DNA of 64,000 nt from Providencia rustigianii DSM 4541. Its GTDB lineage: Bacteria > Pseudomonadota > Gammaproteobacteria > Enterobacterales > Enterobacteriaceae. Made by a program: the position numbers and the translations under genes. Each line of letters starts with the position of its first letter. The first letter of the stretch is position 1. Of this stretch, positions 45,989-55,646 are shown piece by piece. The stretch covers positions 891,395-955,394 of the forward strand of contig NZ_GG703817.1 in assembly GCF_000156395.1 (NCBI RefSeq), written 5' to 3'. The notes under the pieces are model-generated. The model ran no database searches. It had not been told where the DNA came from and was given only the letters and a program-made list of their open reading frames with translations.

Positions 45989-48139
45989 GTGCTAACGCTG
46001 CTGACGAGTTATCGCCGTGTGCTATATAACAGCCATATTCTATATTATATCCGAATACTAATAGCTCTGACAGGCACCACCTTGGTTCCATGGCTATTAG
46101 GGCTAGAGCCAAAAGTGACCATCCCTTTAACGTTAGGGGTCGTTGCTGCTGCACTCACAGATCTAGATGATAGACTAACAGGTAGAATAAAGAATTTAAT
46201 TATCACGCTATTTTGTTTTTTTATCGCCTCAGTTTCTATTGAACTGCTCTTTCCTTATCCTCTGTTTTTCTTTTTGGGATTAGCAGTTTCCACCTGTGGA
46301 TTTATTCTGCTCGGAGCTCTTGGCCAACGATATGCAACTATCGCGTTTGGTGCATTGCTGATCGCTATCTACACCATGTTGGGCGTCCCCATATTTGAGA
46401 CTTGGTATCAACAGCCTATCTTATTGCTGACAGGCGCAATTTGGTTCAACATTTTAACGCTCATTGGTCATATCCTATTTCCAGTTCGTCCACTGCAGGA
46501 TGCGATAGCACAATGTTACCAACAGTTATCCGCTTATCTTGATGCAAAAGCTAACTTATTTGACCCTGATCTAGAAGATGACTACCAGCAATCTATCTAT
46601 GATTTAGCGCTCGTGAATAGCACCCTTATCAGCACAATGAATCAAGCTAAAATATCACTATTAAGTCGTTTGAAAGGTGACAGAGGGCAAAAAGGCACCC
46701 GTACTACATTACAATATTATTTTGTTGCCCAAGATATTCATGAACGAGCTAGCTCATCCCATATACAGTATCAACAATTAAGTCGCCGCTTACGTCACTG
46801 CGATATTCTATTTCGATTTCAACGCTTAATGACGATGCAAGCTAGAGCATGCCAGCAAATCGCACAGTCCGTTTTATGGCGCAAACAGTATCAACACAAT
46901 CCACGTTTTGAACGCACTTTTGCTTATATTGAAAATTCATTACAACTATTACAAAAGCAATCACCTGAATTACATGAAATTAAGGCTCTGCGGAATCTAC
47001 TCAATAATTTGAAAGGAATTGACGTCCAGCTAAAAGGACTGAGTTTAGGGCAAATTGAATGGCAGCAAAACAGTAAGCAAATTGAGCAACTTTCAGATGA
47101 GTCCCTGTCTGGTTTTAGGGATATAGTCACACGGATTAAACATCACCTGACACCAAAATCATCACTATTTCGCCATGCGGTCAGGATGTCAGTATTGCTA
47201 TGCACAGGCTACGCCATCATTCAGTTATTTAATATTGAAAAAGGATATTGGATATTACTGACTAGCCTGTTTGTTTGTCAGCCAAACTATAGTGCGACTA
47301 AACGGCGACTTGCTATGCGGATTGTTGGTACCCTATTAGGTATTCTAATTGGATTACCACTTCTGAATATTGTTCCTTCCATCGAAGGTCAGTTAGCCTT
47401 AATCGTGGTCAGCGGTTTGTTATTTTTTATGTTTCGTAGCAGCCAATATGCACAAGCAACCCTATTCATTACCTTGCTGGTTTTATTTTGCTTCAATTTG
47501 CTGGGTGAAGGATTTGACGTCGCTCTTCCAAGAGTCATTGATACTCTTATTGGCTGTTTTATTGCATTACTTGCCGTGAGCTTTATCTGGCCCGATTGGA
47601 AATTTCGCCAATTACCCCAAGTTGTACAAAAAACCATGGACAGTAACTGCCGCTATCTAGATGCCATTTTACAACAATATTACCAAGGAAAAGACAATAG
47701 CTTGGAATACCGTGTTGCCAGACGTGATGCTCATAATAACGATGCTGAATTTGCGTCTATTGTGTCTAATATGGCTTCAGATCCTAAGTCATACCAAATC
47801 ACACAAGAACAAGCATTCCGTTTATTATGCTTAAACCATACCCTATTGAGCTATATCTCTGCACTCGGCGCCCATCGGGAAAAAATGCACAATGAAGATA
47901 ATTTAGCGTTATTGAATGATGCGATTTGCTATATTGAATCCTCAATCCAAGTGACCTCTCTAGACCCTGCGATTGTGGATGAAAAATCAGAACATTTGAG
48001 ACAAAGCCTGCTAAATAGGATTGACCATATTTCCAGTGACGATGATGAAAAAACTATACTTATCATGGAACAAACCAAACTACTGGTTGAGCTAATCCCT
48101 GAAATAAAATCCATGATTCAACAAATTAGTTTGTCATAA
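45989..48139 (+). CDS. yccS: YccS inner-membrane protein (FUSC/ArAE-like family)
   Basis: A 716-residue membrane protein with two clusters of hydrophobic helices (about 15-165 and 390-520) separated by a long hydrophilic domain, the FUSC topology. Strong similarity to E. coli YccS (TIPLTLGVVAAALTDLDDRL, GQRYATIAFGALLIAIYTMLG and VIDTLIGC). A GTG start at 45989 with GAGG upstream is chosen; a TTG at 45977 is alternative. Transport function is suggested by the family, not proven. Confidence 0.9.
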   Translation: MLTLLTSYRRVLYNSHILYYIRILIALTGTTLVPWLLGLEPKVTIPLTLGVVAAALTDLDDRLTGRIKNLIITLFCFFIASVSIELLFPYPLFFFLGLAVSTCGFILLGALGQRYATIAFGALLIAIYTMLGVPIFETWYQQPILLLTGAIWFNILTLIGHILFPVRPLQDAIAQCYQQLSAYLDAKANLFDPDLEDDYQQSIYDLALVNSTLISTMNQAKISLLSRLKGDRGQKGTRTTLQYYFVAQDIHERASSSHIQYQQLSRRLRHCDILFRFQRLMTMQARACQQIAQSVLWRKQYQHNPRFERTFAYIENSLQLLQKQSPELHEIKALRNLLNNLKGIDVQLKGLSLGQIEWQQNSKQIEQLSDESLSGFRDIVTRIKHHLTPKSSLFRHAVRMSVLLCTGYAIIQLFNIEKGYWILLTSLFVCQPNYSATKRRLAMRIVGTLLGILIGLPLLNIVPSIEGQLALIVVSGLLFFMFRSSQYAQATLFITLLVLFCFNLLGEGFDVALPRVIDTLIGCFIALLAVSFIWPDWKFRQLPQVVQKTMDSNCRYLDAILQQYYQGKDNSLEYRVARRDAHNNDAEFASIVSNMASDPKSYQITQEQAFRLLCLNHTLLSYISALGAHREKMHNEDNLALLNDAICYIESSIQVTSLDPAIVDEKSEHLRQSLLNRIDHISSDDDEKTILIMEQTKLLVELIPEIKSMIQQISLS

Positions 48140-48150
48140 AATAAACTGAT

Positions 48151-48190
48151 GAGCGGGTATTAAAATCCTAATAAGGCGATATACCCGCTC
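48151..48190. terminator. Stem-loop between convergent yccS and sxy
   Basis: 10-bp perfect stem GAGCGGGTAT / ATACCCGCTC with a 20-base loop, followed by a CCTTTT tail on the plus strand. Confidence 0.75.
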
Positions 48191-48209
48191 CTTTTGTACC
48201 TACTAAGCA

Positions 48210-48812
48210 CTAACTCACGTTATTAAACCATTTGATCAACTCTTGCTTTGCTCGAACAGGTAAAACTTCGCTGTGACATCCCTCTATTGCAGCCGCTAAT
48301 CCTATTAATAACTTAACACTTAGAGTTTGTTTTCCATGTTGTTTAAGCTTTAAAAAACAGGCTTTTGCCCCTATCATAACGAGCTCTTCAGCACGAAATA
48401 TTCCTATTTTACCTAATGCACGCTCCATCGACATATTCATATTGGGAAGATCTTTGATACGTACCGTTGCTGATGCTTTCTTTTGCGCTTCTTCATGTGC
48501 TGAACGATAAGCCAATTCAATAATATGACTCAATATTTCCACATTTGACCAAGCATTCTCTGGTAATTGATAATAACGTAACTCTAATGGAACCCCTTTT
48601 TTGCTGTATATCAGACGGTTTAAGCCTACTGACTCAAAATAACTTCGAGCAAACAAACATCCCCGCACATAAAATTGCCCATCTAATACCAGTCCTACTA
48701 AAATATTGTTGATACATAAGCAGTATCCACCAAAATGATTTCTCTTTTTTAACTCACCAAATTGCTTCAGCGTTTCTTGTAAAAGAGAATTTTTTTCCTT
48801 CTGTAATGACAT
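48210..48812 (-). CDS. sxy: Competence regulator Sxy/TfoX
   Basis: A 200-residue co-activator that, with CRP, turns on CRP-S promoters of DNA-uptake genes. An N-terminal TfoX domain (FGGYCLCINNILVGLVLDGQFYVRG) is followed by a C-terminal HhH-like domain (KDLPNMNMSMERALGKIGI). Similar in length to E. coli Sxy (209). It is divergent from sulA. The 230-bp region between them holds TTGCGA-N6-TTGTAA (48961-48978), a weak CRP-S-like candidate. Confidence 0.9.
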   Translation of the reverse strand: MSLQKEKNSLLQETLKQFGELKKRNHFGGYCLCINNILVGLVLDGQFYVRGCLFARSYFESVGLNRLIYSKKGVPLELRYYQLPENAWSNVEILSHIIELAYRSAHEEAQKKASATVRIKDLPNMNMSMERALGKIGIFRAEELVMIGAKACFLKLKQHGKQTLSVKLLIGLAAAIEGCHSEVLPVRAKQELIKWFNNVS

Positions 48813-48986
48813 ATTTCTCAGTTCCTTCTGTTACCAAAATCACCATCTTCCTTGAAAAAATAAACGATAAAACTCTTTGCTTTTACAAACAATTACGACC
48901 TCTTAATTTTGAGAGTTTCAGTCATAAATGCCAAGCATAACTCAGATAAAAACCCCAAAGTTGCGAAGCGCTTTGTAAAAATAGCC

Positions 48987-49027
48987 TTGATATTGGATAA
49001 ATATACAGTTACTGTATGTTCATACAG
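48987..49027 (+). promoter_or_regulatory. sulA promoter with LexA box
   Basis: TTGATA (48987-48992), 17-bp spacer, TACTGT (49010-49015); the -10 is overlapped by a perfect LexA box CTGT-N8-ACAG at 49012-49027, as in E. coli sulA. Confidence 0.95.
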
Positions 49028-49046
49028 CATTGTAACGAGGTGAATT

Positions 49047-49568
49047 ATGAGTATCTATTCTTGGAACAACACTACAGAACATTCTCTTAATAGTTATACG
49101 CAAGCGATCCCATCTACGGGTAATGTAAGCGACTCAATGCAACAAGGTATGGTTAGTGAATTGGTGTATGATGAACAGCACCCAATTATGGACTGTATAC
49201 TGCTGCCAATGCTACGTCAGCTTGGTATTCAATCACGCTGGTTACTGTGGTTAAGCCCCAATAAGAAATTAAGTAAGAATTGGTTAGAACAAGCAGGTCT
49301 TCCGGTTAATAAAATCATGCAACTTAATCAAATGCACTCAATTAACTCTGTTGATGCCATGGAAAAAGCCTTGAGAAGTGGTAATTACAGCGTCGTATTA
49401 GGATGGTTGCCAAAAATAAATGAACAAGATTTTATTCTTTTGCAAGCCGCTGCCAAAGAAGGTCATTCTATCGGATTCATCATGCGCCCAGAAAAAAATT
49501 ATAATATGGCTACGACGGAGCTAAGACCACAAAATCATTTAAAGATTCATTCTAGAAGCTATCATTAA
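49047..49568 (+). CDS. sulA: SOS cell-division inhibitor SulA
   Basis: A 173-residue SOS-induced inhibitor that binds FtsZ and blocks septation until degraded by Lon. The conserved core LRQLGIQSRWLLWLSP and NYSVVLGWLP is present, and the protein ends KIHSRSYH, which resembles the C-terminal Lon-recognition His/Tyr tail of E. coli SulA (SNLYH). AACGAGGTG precedes the ATG. It is controlled by the overlapping LexA box, and ompA follows as in E. coli. Confidence 0.95.
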   Translation: MSIYSWNNTTEHSLNSYTQAIPSTGNVSDSMQQGMVSELVYDEQHPIMDCILLPMLRQLGIQSRWLLWLSPNKKLSKNWLEQAGLPVNKIMQLNQMHSINSVDAMEKALRSGNYSVVLGWLPKINEQDFILLQAAAKEGHSIGFIMRPEKNYNMATTELRPQNHLKIHSRSYH

Positions 49569-49922
49569 CTCAGAATAAGATTTATCTTACCAAACTTTAC
49601 CTTTTGTAATATTTAAGTAAAAACAACACTAAAAAGCATTGTAGATCAATTGGATAGAATACATTAGGATTATAGCCAAAATATATATATCTCTATGATT
49701 TTTACACTAAAAAAAGACTTTTTTTAACCTTTCTTGCTGGCTCTACTTGTATCTTTTGGAGTTCGTTGTAGACTTTAGCCTGTTAAGCTTATGGCATTAT
49801 TTTTTTACTTTTCGTAAATTTTTGTGGATAATGCCAGCTGAACCTAGCAATTAAATTAAACCAATGGCAAATAATAAGGCTCACGAGGCCAAGCCAATAT
49901 TGGATGATAACGAGGCGTAAAA
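49569..49922. other. sulA-ompA intergenic region with ompA promoter and long leader
   Basis: About 350 bp without a gene. It should contain the ompA promoter and a structured 5' UTR. The last part ends in GATAACGAGGCGTAAAA just before ompA ATG, matching the E. coli ompA ribosome-binding segment that small RNA MicA targets. Confidence 0.6.
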
Positions 49923-50984
49923 ATGAAAAAGACAGCTATCGCGGTAGCAGTAGCGGTTGCAGCGTTTGCAACTGTTGCGCAAGCAGCTCCAAAAGATAAC
50001 ACTTGGTATACTGGTGGTAAATTAGGTTGGTCTCATTATGAGCACGCTAAATTTACTGATGAAGCTGGTGATACTGTTGGTACCGGCAAAAAAACTCGTG
50101 ACCAATTAGGTGCGGGTCTGTACGCAGGTTACCAATACAACCAGTACATGGGCTTCGAAATGGGCTATGACTGGTTTGGTAAAATGAAGTATAAAGGCAC
50201 AAACCCAGGAAGCGTGTCTTCAATGGGTGTGTCTTTAACTACTAAACTGAGCTATCCAATCATGGAAGACTTAGACGTTTATACACGTCTGGGTGGTATG
50301 GTTTACCGTACAGAAGCTAAAGTTAACAATTCAGGTAAAGAAACTGACACTGGCGTTTCTCCAGTTTACGCACTGGGTGTTGAGTATGCTATTACTCCAG
50401 AATTAGCAACTCGTTTAGACTACCAGTGGGTTAGCGGTATGGGCGACAAAGACAACATCGGTGTTAGCCCAGACAACGGCATGCTGAGCGTTGGTCTTGC
50501 TTACCGTTTCGGTCAAGAAGCAACTCCAGTTGTAGCTCCAGCAGTTGTTGCTGAGCCAGCAGCGCCAGTTGTTGAAAACAAACGTTTCACTCTGCGTTCA
50601 GACGTTCTGTTTAACTTCAACAAAGCATCTCTGAAACCAGAAGGTCAGCAAGCGCTGAACGAACTGTACAACGAACTGAGCAACATCGATCCAACTCAAG
50701 GTCGCGTGTTAGTAGTTGGTTTCACAGACCGTATCGGTTCACAAAACTACAACCTGCCACTGTCACAAAAACGTGCTCAGTCAGTAGTAGATTACTTAGT
50801 TGCTAAAGGCGTTCCAGCAAGCGCAATCGCTGCTGAAGGTCGTGGTAAAGAAGATCCAGTAACTGGTAACAAATGTGACGCAGTTAAAGGTCGTGCAGCT
50901 CTGATCGAATGTTTAGCACCAGACCGTCGCGTTGAAATCGAAATTCAAGGTACAACTGAAGTTGTAGCTCAACCAGGCGCTTAA
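49923..50984 (+). CDS. ompA: Outer-membrane protein A
   Basis: Major outer-membrane protein of 353 residues. A 21-residue signal peptide ([12 protein letters not shown]...AQA) precedes an eight-stranded beta-barrel (about 22-200), an Ala/Pro-rich linker with [13 protein letters not shown], and the periplasmic OmpA C-terminal domain that binds peptidoglycan ([32 protein letters not shown]). The C-terminal Cys pair (NKCDA...IECLAP) is preserved. Surface loops differ from E. coli as expected. Confidence 0.97.
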   Translation: MKKTAIAVAVAVAAFATVAQAAPKDNTWYTGGKLGWSHYEHAKFTDEAGDTVGTGKKTRDQLGAGLYAGYQYNQYMGFEMGYDWFGKMKYKGTNPGSVSSMGVSLTTKLSYPIMEDLDVYTRLGGMVYRTEAKVNNSGKETDTGVSPVYALGVEYAITPELATRLDYQWVSGMGDKDNIGVSPDNGMLSVGLAYRFGQEATPVVAPAVVAEPAAPVVENKRFTLRSDVLFNFNKASLKPEGQQALNELYNELSNIDPTQGRVLVVGFTDRIGSQNYNLPLSQKRAQSVVDYLVAKGVPASAIAAEGRGKEDPVTGNKCDAVKGRAALIECLAPDRRVEIEIQGTTEVVAQPGA

Positions 50985-51022
50985 TTTATAGCCCTAGTTT
51001 GAATTTTGAACTGAATATAAAA

Positions 51023-51049
51023 AACCCCAATTTATTGGGGTTTTTTTTT
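51023..51049 (+). terminator. ompA terminator
   Basis: 8-bp stem AACCCCAA / TTGGGGTT with a 4-base loop and a T9 run. Confidence 0.92.
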
Positions 51050-51126
51050 GATTAAAATTTTTAATTCCAACCTATCTATCGCTCTTTTTTATTATTATTT
51101 TTGCTACATGACTCCTAACATACACA

Positions 51127-51588
51127 TTACTTCTCTTTGCTTTCCCCTAAGATCGCCTGTAGATCGTTCTTCAATAAACTCATTTGGCTTTCATATTTAT
51201 CTTTATGCTCAGCATCTTCAATTAACTGAATAATCGTCTCTGAAAGCGTTTTATTACGCTTTGAGGCAAGATTTGACAGCCGCTGCCATACCGAATAATT
51301 TAAATCGATAGATTTTTTCCGCGTATGTGGATGCTCCGCATTAAAATGACGCTTACGTCTTGCCCTGATACTTTGTTTCATGCGGTTATCAAGCTGAGGA
51401 TCCATATGATCTGTAATCCACTTCAATACAGACACTGGGCTATTTTCCATTTTCAACAACAGCTCAATAGCTTCTTGCTCCGCACTTCTCTCTATATAGC
51501 GGGTGATTGTTTCTCCACCCCTGGATTTTTTTACCAGATATTCCCATTTCCAGCCACATTCAAGATTTTCAAGCTGCTGATATTTCAT
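51127..51588 (-). CDS. matP: Macrodomain Ter protein MatP
   Basis: A 153-residue DNA-binding protein that binds matS sites and organises the terminus macrodomain. The N-terminal four-helix bundle ([32 protein letters not shown]) and a C-terminal ribbon-helix-helix ([38 protein letters not shown]) plus coiled-coil are visible. E. coli MatP has 150 residues. Convergent with ompA. Confidence 0.95.
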   Translation of the reverse strand: MKYQQLENLECGWKWEYLVKKSRGGETITRYIERSAEQEAIELLLKMENSPVSVLKWITDHMDPQLDNRMKQSIRARRKRHFNAEHPHTRKKSIDLNYSVWQRLSNLASKRNKTLSETIIQLIEDAEHKDKYESQMSLLKNDLQAILGESKEK

Positions 51589-51761
51589 AATTTTTCCTGA
51601 AGAAAATCACACTTACCATTATATTAGCAATATTATAAGAAAAATGCTCAATGTGGATGACATTAAACCTAGCGCCAAAAAGCCAACATAAAGAAAATAA
51701 CAGTAATTGAAAAAAGTAGTGTACAATTCGGATCCATACGTTAACAAATTACTAAAATCGC

Positions 51762-51938
51762 ATGTCCACTTTTGAACACATACTCCTCATCTATGGGATT
51801 GGAGGCGTATGCTCTATGTTATTCACCCTGCTGGTAACCAAAGATCCTAATTTTTATATGAGACTACTGAGTGCCATACTTATTGGCTTAACATGGCCTA
51901 TGAGCTTACCAGTCGTACTTATGTTTTCTTTATTCTAA
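51762..51938 (+). CDS. ortT: GhoT/OrtT-type small membrane toxin-like protein
   Basis: A 58-residue ORF starting ATG 51762 (MSTFEHILLIYGIGG...). Two hydrophobic segments are separated by a short polar hinge (VTKDPNFYMR), and the C-terminus reads LTWPMSLPVVLMFSLF, nearly the same as the signature ending of E. coli GhoT and OrtT (57 residues). Those proteins insert into the inner membrane, drop membrane potential and slow growth; GhoT is the type V toxin silenced by GhoS. No GhoS-like gene lies next to it, so OrtT (an orphan) is the closer model. No clear ribosome site is seen. It lies between matP and ycbZ. Confidence 0.8.
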   Translation: MSTFEHILLIYGIGGVCSMLFTLLVTKDPNFYMRLLSAILIGLTWPMSLPVVLMFSLF

Positions 51939-52133
51939 TCGATATTTCAACAATTATTGCTGCAAGATTGGCTCCTAAAGGCTAATATAACAATCTTGAC
52001 TTTAAGGTATCTTAAGGTCACTAATTTGCCTGAAACCGTATATAAAACAGACAAAATCGAAATAAACTCAGGTATACGCGCCCAGCTAATTGGCAGGCAT
52101 TATTGATAACCATACTAATAGCAGATAATTATA

Positions 52134-53870
52134 GTGATCAGTCAAGAACTAACATGGCAAGGCCTAACGCCTAACTTATCGTCTTTCCAGACAAAATTTG
52201 TCTCTTCAGCGACTTTAACACCTTCAACGCTGTCTGATATCCAGCCAAGATTATTTGATGGAATGCAGCGTTTCGTTCACGAATATGCACAAACACGTTT
52301 TATGTTCATCAAGTCTGATGAAAGCGAAGAATACTTAAAATTTTTCGCGGACTCGATCACGCCATTATTAACTGAAACTAAAACGATACACGGAGATTAT
52401 CAACTCTCTGAGGGCAAGCTGTCATATCAATGGAAAAGTGATATTCAAAGCCGATTCTCTACCCGAGACAAAATAGCCTATCGTGAATGGATAGAACCAG
52501 AGCAGCTGTTTGGCTATATCACTCCGACGATGAATTTAGTTCCTGGTTTACTACATCAAATTAATGGGGGCGTACTAGTCATCTCCGCGAGCGCTTTCGT
52601 AACTCAACCATTGATGTGGACTCGCTTAAAAAATATGGTGATGCGCCGTCAGCTAGAGTGGCTACCATACAGTGAGAATCAAACCCTACCGATTGATGTT
52701 GAGCCTCATCCACTGGAACTGAAAGTTATTATTGTCGGAGATCGGCTGACTCTTGAAGAGTTTGAGCTGGCTGCACCTGAATTATTTGAAAGTGCCATTT
52801 ATGGTGAATATGAGCCATTAATGTTCTTTGAAGATGAAGATCAATTAAGTCTATGGATGAACTTCGTCAAATTCATTATCAACAAAAATAAATTACCTGA
52901 GATTGCTGCAGATGGCTGGCCTTCATTAGTCATACAAGCGGCTCGTAGCTGTGAAGACAAATATAATCTTCCTCTTGATATTCACTGGTTAACACGACGT
53001 TTAACAGATGCATCCCATTATTCCACTGAAGGCTTATTGACCCGCGATTCATTTGCTCAAGCAGAAGAAAACCGATTATGGCGTCATAGCTTCCTTGTAG
53101 AACGGAATCAGGATGACATCCTGCAAGAACAAGTACTCGTTAAAACAGAAGGTGAAATGGTTGGGCAAATTAATGGCTTATCCGTTTTACAATATCCAGG
53201 ATATCCTGATGCTATTGGTGAACCTTCGCGGATCACTTGTGTGGTTCATCTCGGGGATGGAGAATTTACCGATGTAGAGCGTAAAGCTGAATTGGGTGGA
53301 AATATCCACGCGAAAGGCATGATGATCATGCAAGCTTACCTCAACTATGAATTAAAATTGGAGCAACCACAGCCATTCTCCGCATCTATTGTTTTTGAAC
53401 AGTCATACGGTGAAGTTGATGGCGATAGCGCCTCATTGGCTGAGCTATGCGCATTAATTAGTGCATTATCATTACAACCCATCGACCAACAAATTGCCGT
53501 AACAGGCTCCGTTGACCAATTTGGTTATGTCCAGCCAATTGGGGGAGTAAATGAAAAAATCGAAGGATTTTATGATATTTGTGACAAACGTGAATTAACG
53601 GGTAATCAAGGCGTCATTATTCCAATGTCTAATGTTCGCCACTTATGCCTAAAAGAAGACGTTATTGATGCAGTGAAAGAAGGCAAATTTCATATTTGGC
53701 CTGTGGAACATGTTGCTCAAGCAGTCACCCTTCTCACTAAACAGCCCTATTTTGAGCAGCAAGTTGAAGGTGATAATGTACACCTGTTAGCTTTAATTCA
53801 AGAACGCATAAATCAAGCCAACTCGCCTGATAAAGCAAGATTACCTTGGTTTTTAAAATGGCTTGGCTAA
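52134..53870 (+). CDS. ycbZ: Lon-related ATP-dependent-protease-like protein YcbZ (LonH)
   Basis: A 578-residue protein of the archaeal-like Lon-related family. The C-terminal Lon protease domain has the Ser-Lys dyad in DGDSASLAELCALISALS and NEKIEGFYDIC; the N-terminal part lacks an obvious Walker A, as in E. coli YcbZ. Similarity is strong in the C-terminal third, weaker before. A GTG at 52134 is the apparent start, with no clear ribosome site. It is followed closely by fabA, as in E. coli. Confidence 0.9.
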   Translation: MISQELTWQGLTPNLSSFQTKFVSSATLTPSTLSDIQPRLFDGMQRFVHEYAQTRFMFIKSDESEEYLKFFADSITPLLTETKTIHGDYQLSEGKLSYQWKSDIQSRFSTRDKIAYREWIEPEQLFGYITPTMNLVPGLLHQINGGVLVISASAFVTQPLMWTRLKNMVMRRQLEWLPYSENQTLPIDVEPHPLELKVIIVGDRLTLEEFELAAPELFESAIYGEYEPLMFFEDEDQLSLWMNFVKFIINKNKLPEIAADGWPSLVIQAARSCEDKYNLPLDIHWLTRRLTDASHYSTEGLLTRDSFAQAEENRLWRHSFLVERNQDDILQEQVLVKTEGEMVGQINGLSVLQYPGYPDAIGEPSRITCVVHLGDGEFTDVERKAELGGNIHAKGMMIMQAYLNYELKLEQPQPFSASIVFEQSYGEVDGDSASLAELCALISALSLQPIDQQIAVTGSVDQFGYVQPIGGVNEKIEGFYDICDKRELTGNQGVIIPMSNVRHLCLKEDVIDAVKEGKFHIWPVEHVAQAVTLLTKQPYFEQQVEGDNVHLLALIQERINQANSPDKARLPWFLKWLG

Positions 53871-53890
53871 GTAAATATTGAGTAAATTTT

Positions 53891-53907
53891 AGCAGATCGG
53901 AGTTGTT
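53891..53907. promoter_or_regulatory. FadR-like site upstream of fabA
   Basis: Reverse complement AACAACTCCGATCTGCT matches 12 of 17 positions of the FadR consensus by hand count. FadR activates E. coli fabA from a similar place. Confidence 0.5.
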
Positions 53908-53908
53908 C

Positions 53909-53926
53909 AGCGTACAAGTGTAAGCT
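53909..53926. promoter_or_regulatory. FabR-like palindrome upstream of fabA
   Basis: AGCGTACA-AG-TGTAAGCT, 8-bp arms with one mismatch, closely resembling the E. coli FabR operator at fabA/fabB. Confidence 0.7.
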
Positions 53927-53967
53927 ATCCTGTTGGCTTACACATAGATAAAGGCTATCTGAAGATC

Positions 53968-54486
53968 ATGGTTGATAAACGCGAATCCTATACAAAAGAA
54001 GATTTAGAGGCTTCTGGAAGAGGCGAATTATTTGGGGAAAATGGTCCTCCGCTACCATCAGGTAATATGTTGATGATGGATCGTGTCATCAAAATGACCG
54101 AGGATGGTGGTACATTCAACAAAGGCTATGTAGAAGCAGAACTGGATATCAATCCAGACCTTTGGTTCTTTGGCTGTCATTTTACGAATGACCCTGTCAT
54201 GCCGGGCTGCTTAGGTCTTGATGCAATGTGGCAACTAGTTGGTTTTTACCTTGGCTGGTTAGGCGGAGAAGGTAAAGGTCGCGCTCTCGGCGTTGGTGAA
54301 GTTAAATTCATCGGTCAAGTATTACCTACTGCGAAGAAAGTCACTTACCGTATCAATTTTAAACGTGTGATTAACCGTAAATTGATTATGGGATTAGCTG
54401 ATGGTGAGGTTCTTGTTGACGGTAAACTGATTTATACCGCAAATGACCTGAAAGTCGGTCTATTTAAGGATACGAGCGCGTTTTAA
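53968..54486 (+). CDS. fabA: 3-hydroxydecanoyl-ACP dehydratase/isomerase
   Basis: A 172-residue hotdog enzyme that introduces the cis double bond in anaerobic unsaturated fatty-acid synthesis. The catalytic His and Asp lie in [22 protein letters not shown]. Length equals E. coli FabA. Predicted FadR and FabR sites precede it. Confidence 0.97.
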   Translation: MVDKRESYTKEDLEASGRGELFGENGPPLPSGNMLMMDRVIKMTEDGGTFNKGYVEAELDINPDLWFFGCHFTNDPVMPGCLGLDAMWQLVGFYLGWLGGEGKGRALGVGEVKFIGQVLPTAKKVTYRINFKRVINRKLIMGLADGEVLVDGKLIYTANDLKVGLFKDTSAF

Positions 54487-54509
54487 TTATCCGCTTATCC
54501 CTAAAATGC

Positions 54510-54533
54510 AAACCTCCGCAAATGCGGAGGTTT
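54510..54533. terminator. Terminator between convergent fabA and rmf
   Basis: 11-bp perfect stem AAACCTCCGCA / TGCGGAGGTTT with a 2-base loop, 23 bp after fabA. Confidence 0.88.
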
Positions 54534-54612
54534 ATAATTGGATCGATTGTTCTAAATTAACTCCCCGAAACGGTTCAAGTTTTTAATCTAAAAAATCATA
54601 ATGACTGGTAAG

Positions 54613-54783
54613 CTAAACGGCAACTGCCGCTCTATCCTCCATCGCTTTTCGCCAGCCACCGAGCCAATGCGAGCGCGCATCAATTGCCTGATATGGGCAT
54701 AGCTCTTTAGAACGTCCCGTTAAACCTGCTTGATAACCTCGAGATAAAGCTCTTTCTAAACGGTCTCGCTTCTGTCTTTTCAT
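54613..54783 (-). CDS. rmf: Ribosome modulation factor RMF
   Basis: A 56-residue basic protein that dimerises 70S ribosomes into inactive 100S particles in stationary phase. The start MKRQKRDRLERAL and the core GYQAGLTGRSKELCPYQ and WLGGWRKAMEDR match E. coli RMF (55 residues). It is convergent with fabA and downstream of pqiABC on the same strand, as in E. coli. Confidence 0.97.
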   Translation of the reverse strand: MKRQKRDRLERALSRGYQAGLTGRSKELCPYQAIDARSHWLGGWRKAMEDRAAVAV

Positions 54784-55091
54784 GCCTTACTTCCCTCATC
54801 ATTAAAATGGAAAAGAAAACAGTATCTATTTTCAGAATAGATACACTATACAAATAACGTTCGTTGATGAGAAAAGCAAGTAAAGAATTTTATATTAATG
54901 TCATAAATGCTGTAAATGTGATGTGTGTGGAGTGGTATTTATAACTGGCTGATATTTCAATAAATACTATCTTAATCATTATTTATCATTCAGTTATACT
55001 AAATTAAATATTTTATTCTTAACCATTGAAATAAAAATGCACCACGTTTTTAGCGCAGTGCATTTTATTCAAATCGAGTCATCAATAAGAA
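54784..55091 (-). other. pqiC-rmf intergenic region
   Basis: About 308 bp without a gene. It holds the pqiC terminator at 55034-55066 and should hold the rmf promoter, which was not resolved by eye. Confidence 0.6.
55034..55066 (-). terminator. pqiC terminator
   Basis: 9-bp stem AAAATGCAC / GTGCATTTT with a T5 tail on the minus strand, 26 bp past the pqiC stop. Confidence 0.8.
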
Positions 55092-55646
55092 TTATTTCTT
55101 ACTAATCTCTTTAGCAATATCACTGGCGACTTGTTGCCAACCACTCGCTAAAGTGCGAACTAATTCTGGATACCCATCTTCCGATTGGTCTAATTGGATA
55201 TCAAAATTACGACGTACAATACTGTCACCTTGGATTAAGGTCCAAAATCCTTGAACTAGTACCTTACCATCATAGCGACCATTAAATGCCGTTAACGTAA
55301 TATCTAACGTCTCAGGCGAATTTTGTAAGGGTTGCAATGAAATTAATCGGTCAGGTAATGCAGCCGATAATTCACGAACCATTGACTGGCCTAGCTGCTG
55401 CTCTAAAGGACTCGCCCATAAATGTGCACTCGCATTGGTATAAGCAACATCCGATGTTTGATATGTAATCCCATTAGAGGTCAATACATCAGATAAAGTC
55501 ACTCGCTGTAACCAAACCTGACCTTTGCCCATCACCACCGCTTGTTGTGCCTCAGGCGCTTTCATCGGTAGTTGGTAATACATTTTTTCTGGGGTGCTAC
55601 TGCATGCAGCCAACAGTAAAACAGCGATTGATAATAAATATCTCAT
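55092..55646 (-). CDS. pqiC: PqiC outer-membrane lipoprotein of the Pqi intermembrane transport system
   Basis: A 184-residue lipoprotein with signal MRYLLSIAVLLLAAC (lipobox LAAC) and an ABC-transport-auxiliary domain. It receives lipid-linked traffic from PqiB at the outer membrane in E. coli. ATG 55646 shares its base with the pqiB stop (TAATG). Last in pqiABC. Confidence 0.93.
   Translation of the reverse strand: MRYLLSIAVLLLAACSSTPEKMYYQLPMKAPEAQQAVVMGKGQVWLQRVTLSDVLTSNGITYQTSDVAYTNASAHLWASPLEQQLGQSMVRELSAALPDRLISLQPLQNSPETLDITLTAFNGRYDGKVLVQGFWTLIQGDSIVRRNFDIQLDQSEDGYPELVRTLASGWQQVASDIAKEISKK

Noticed and set aside
48961..48978. CRP-S site for autoregulation of sxy
   Set aside because: Only the TGCGA half is good; the second half is TTGTA and the position relative to a promoter is unknown, so it was not listed as a feature.
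51127..51588. matS sites near matP
   Set aside because: I looked by eye for GTGAC-N3-GTCAC-type 13-mers and found none in the window, but this was not a systematic search.
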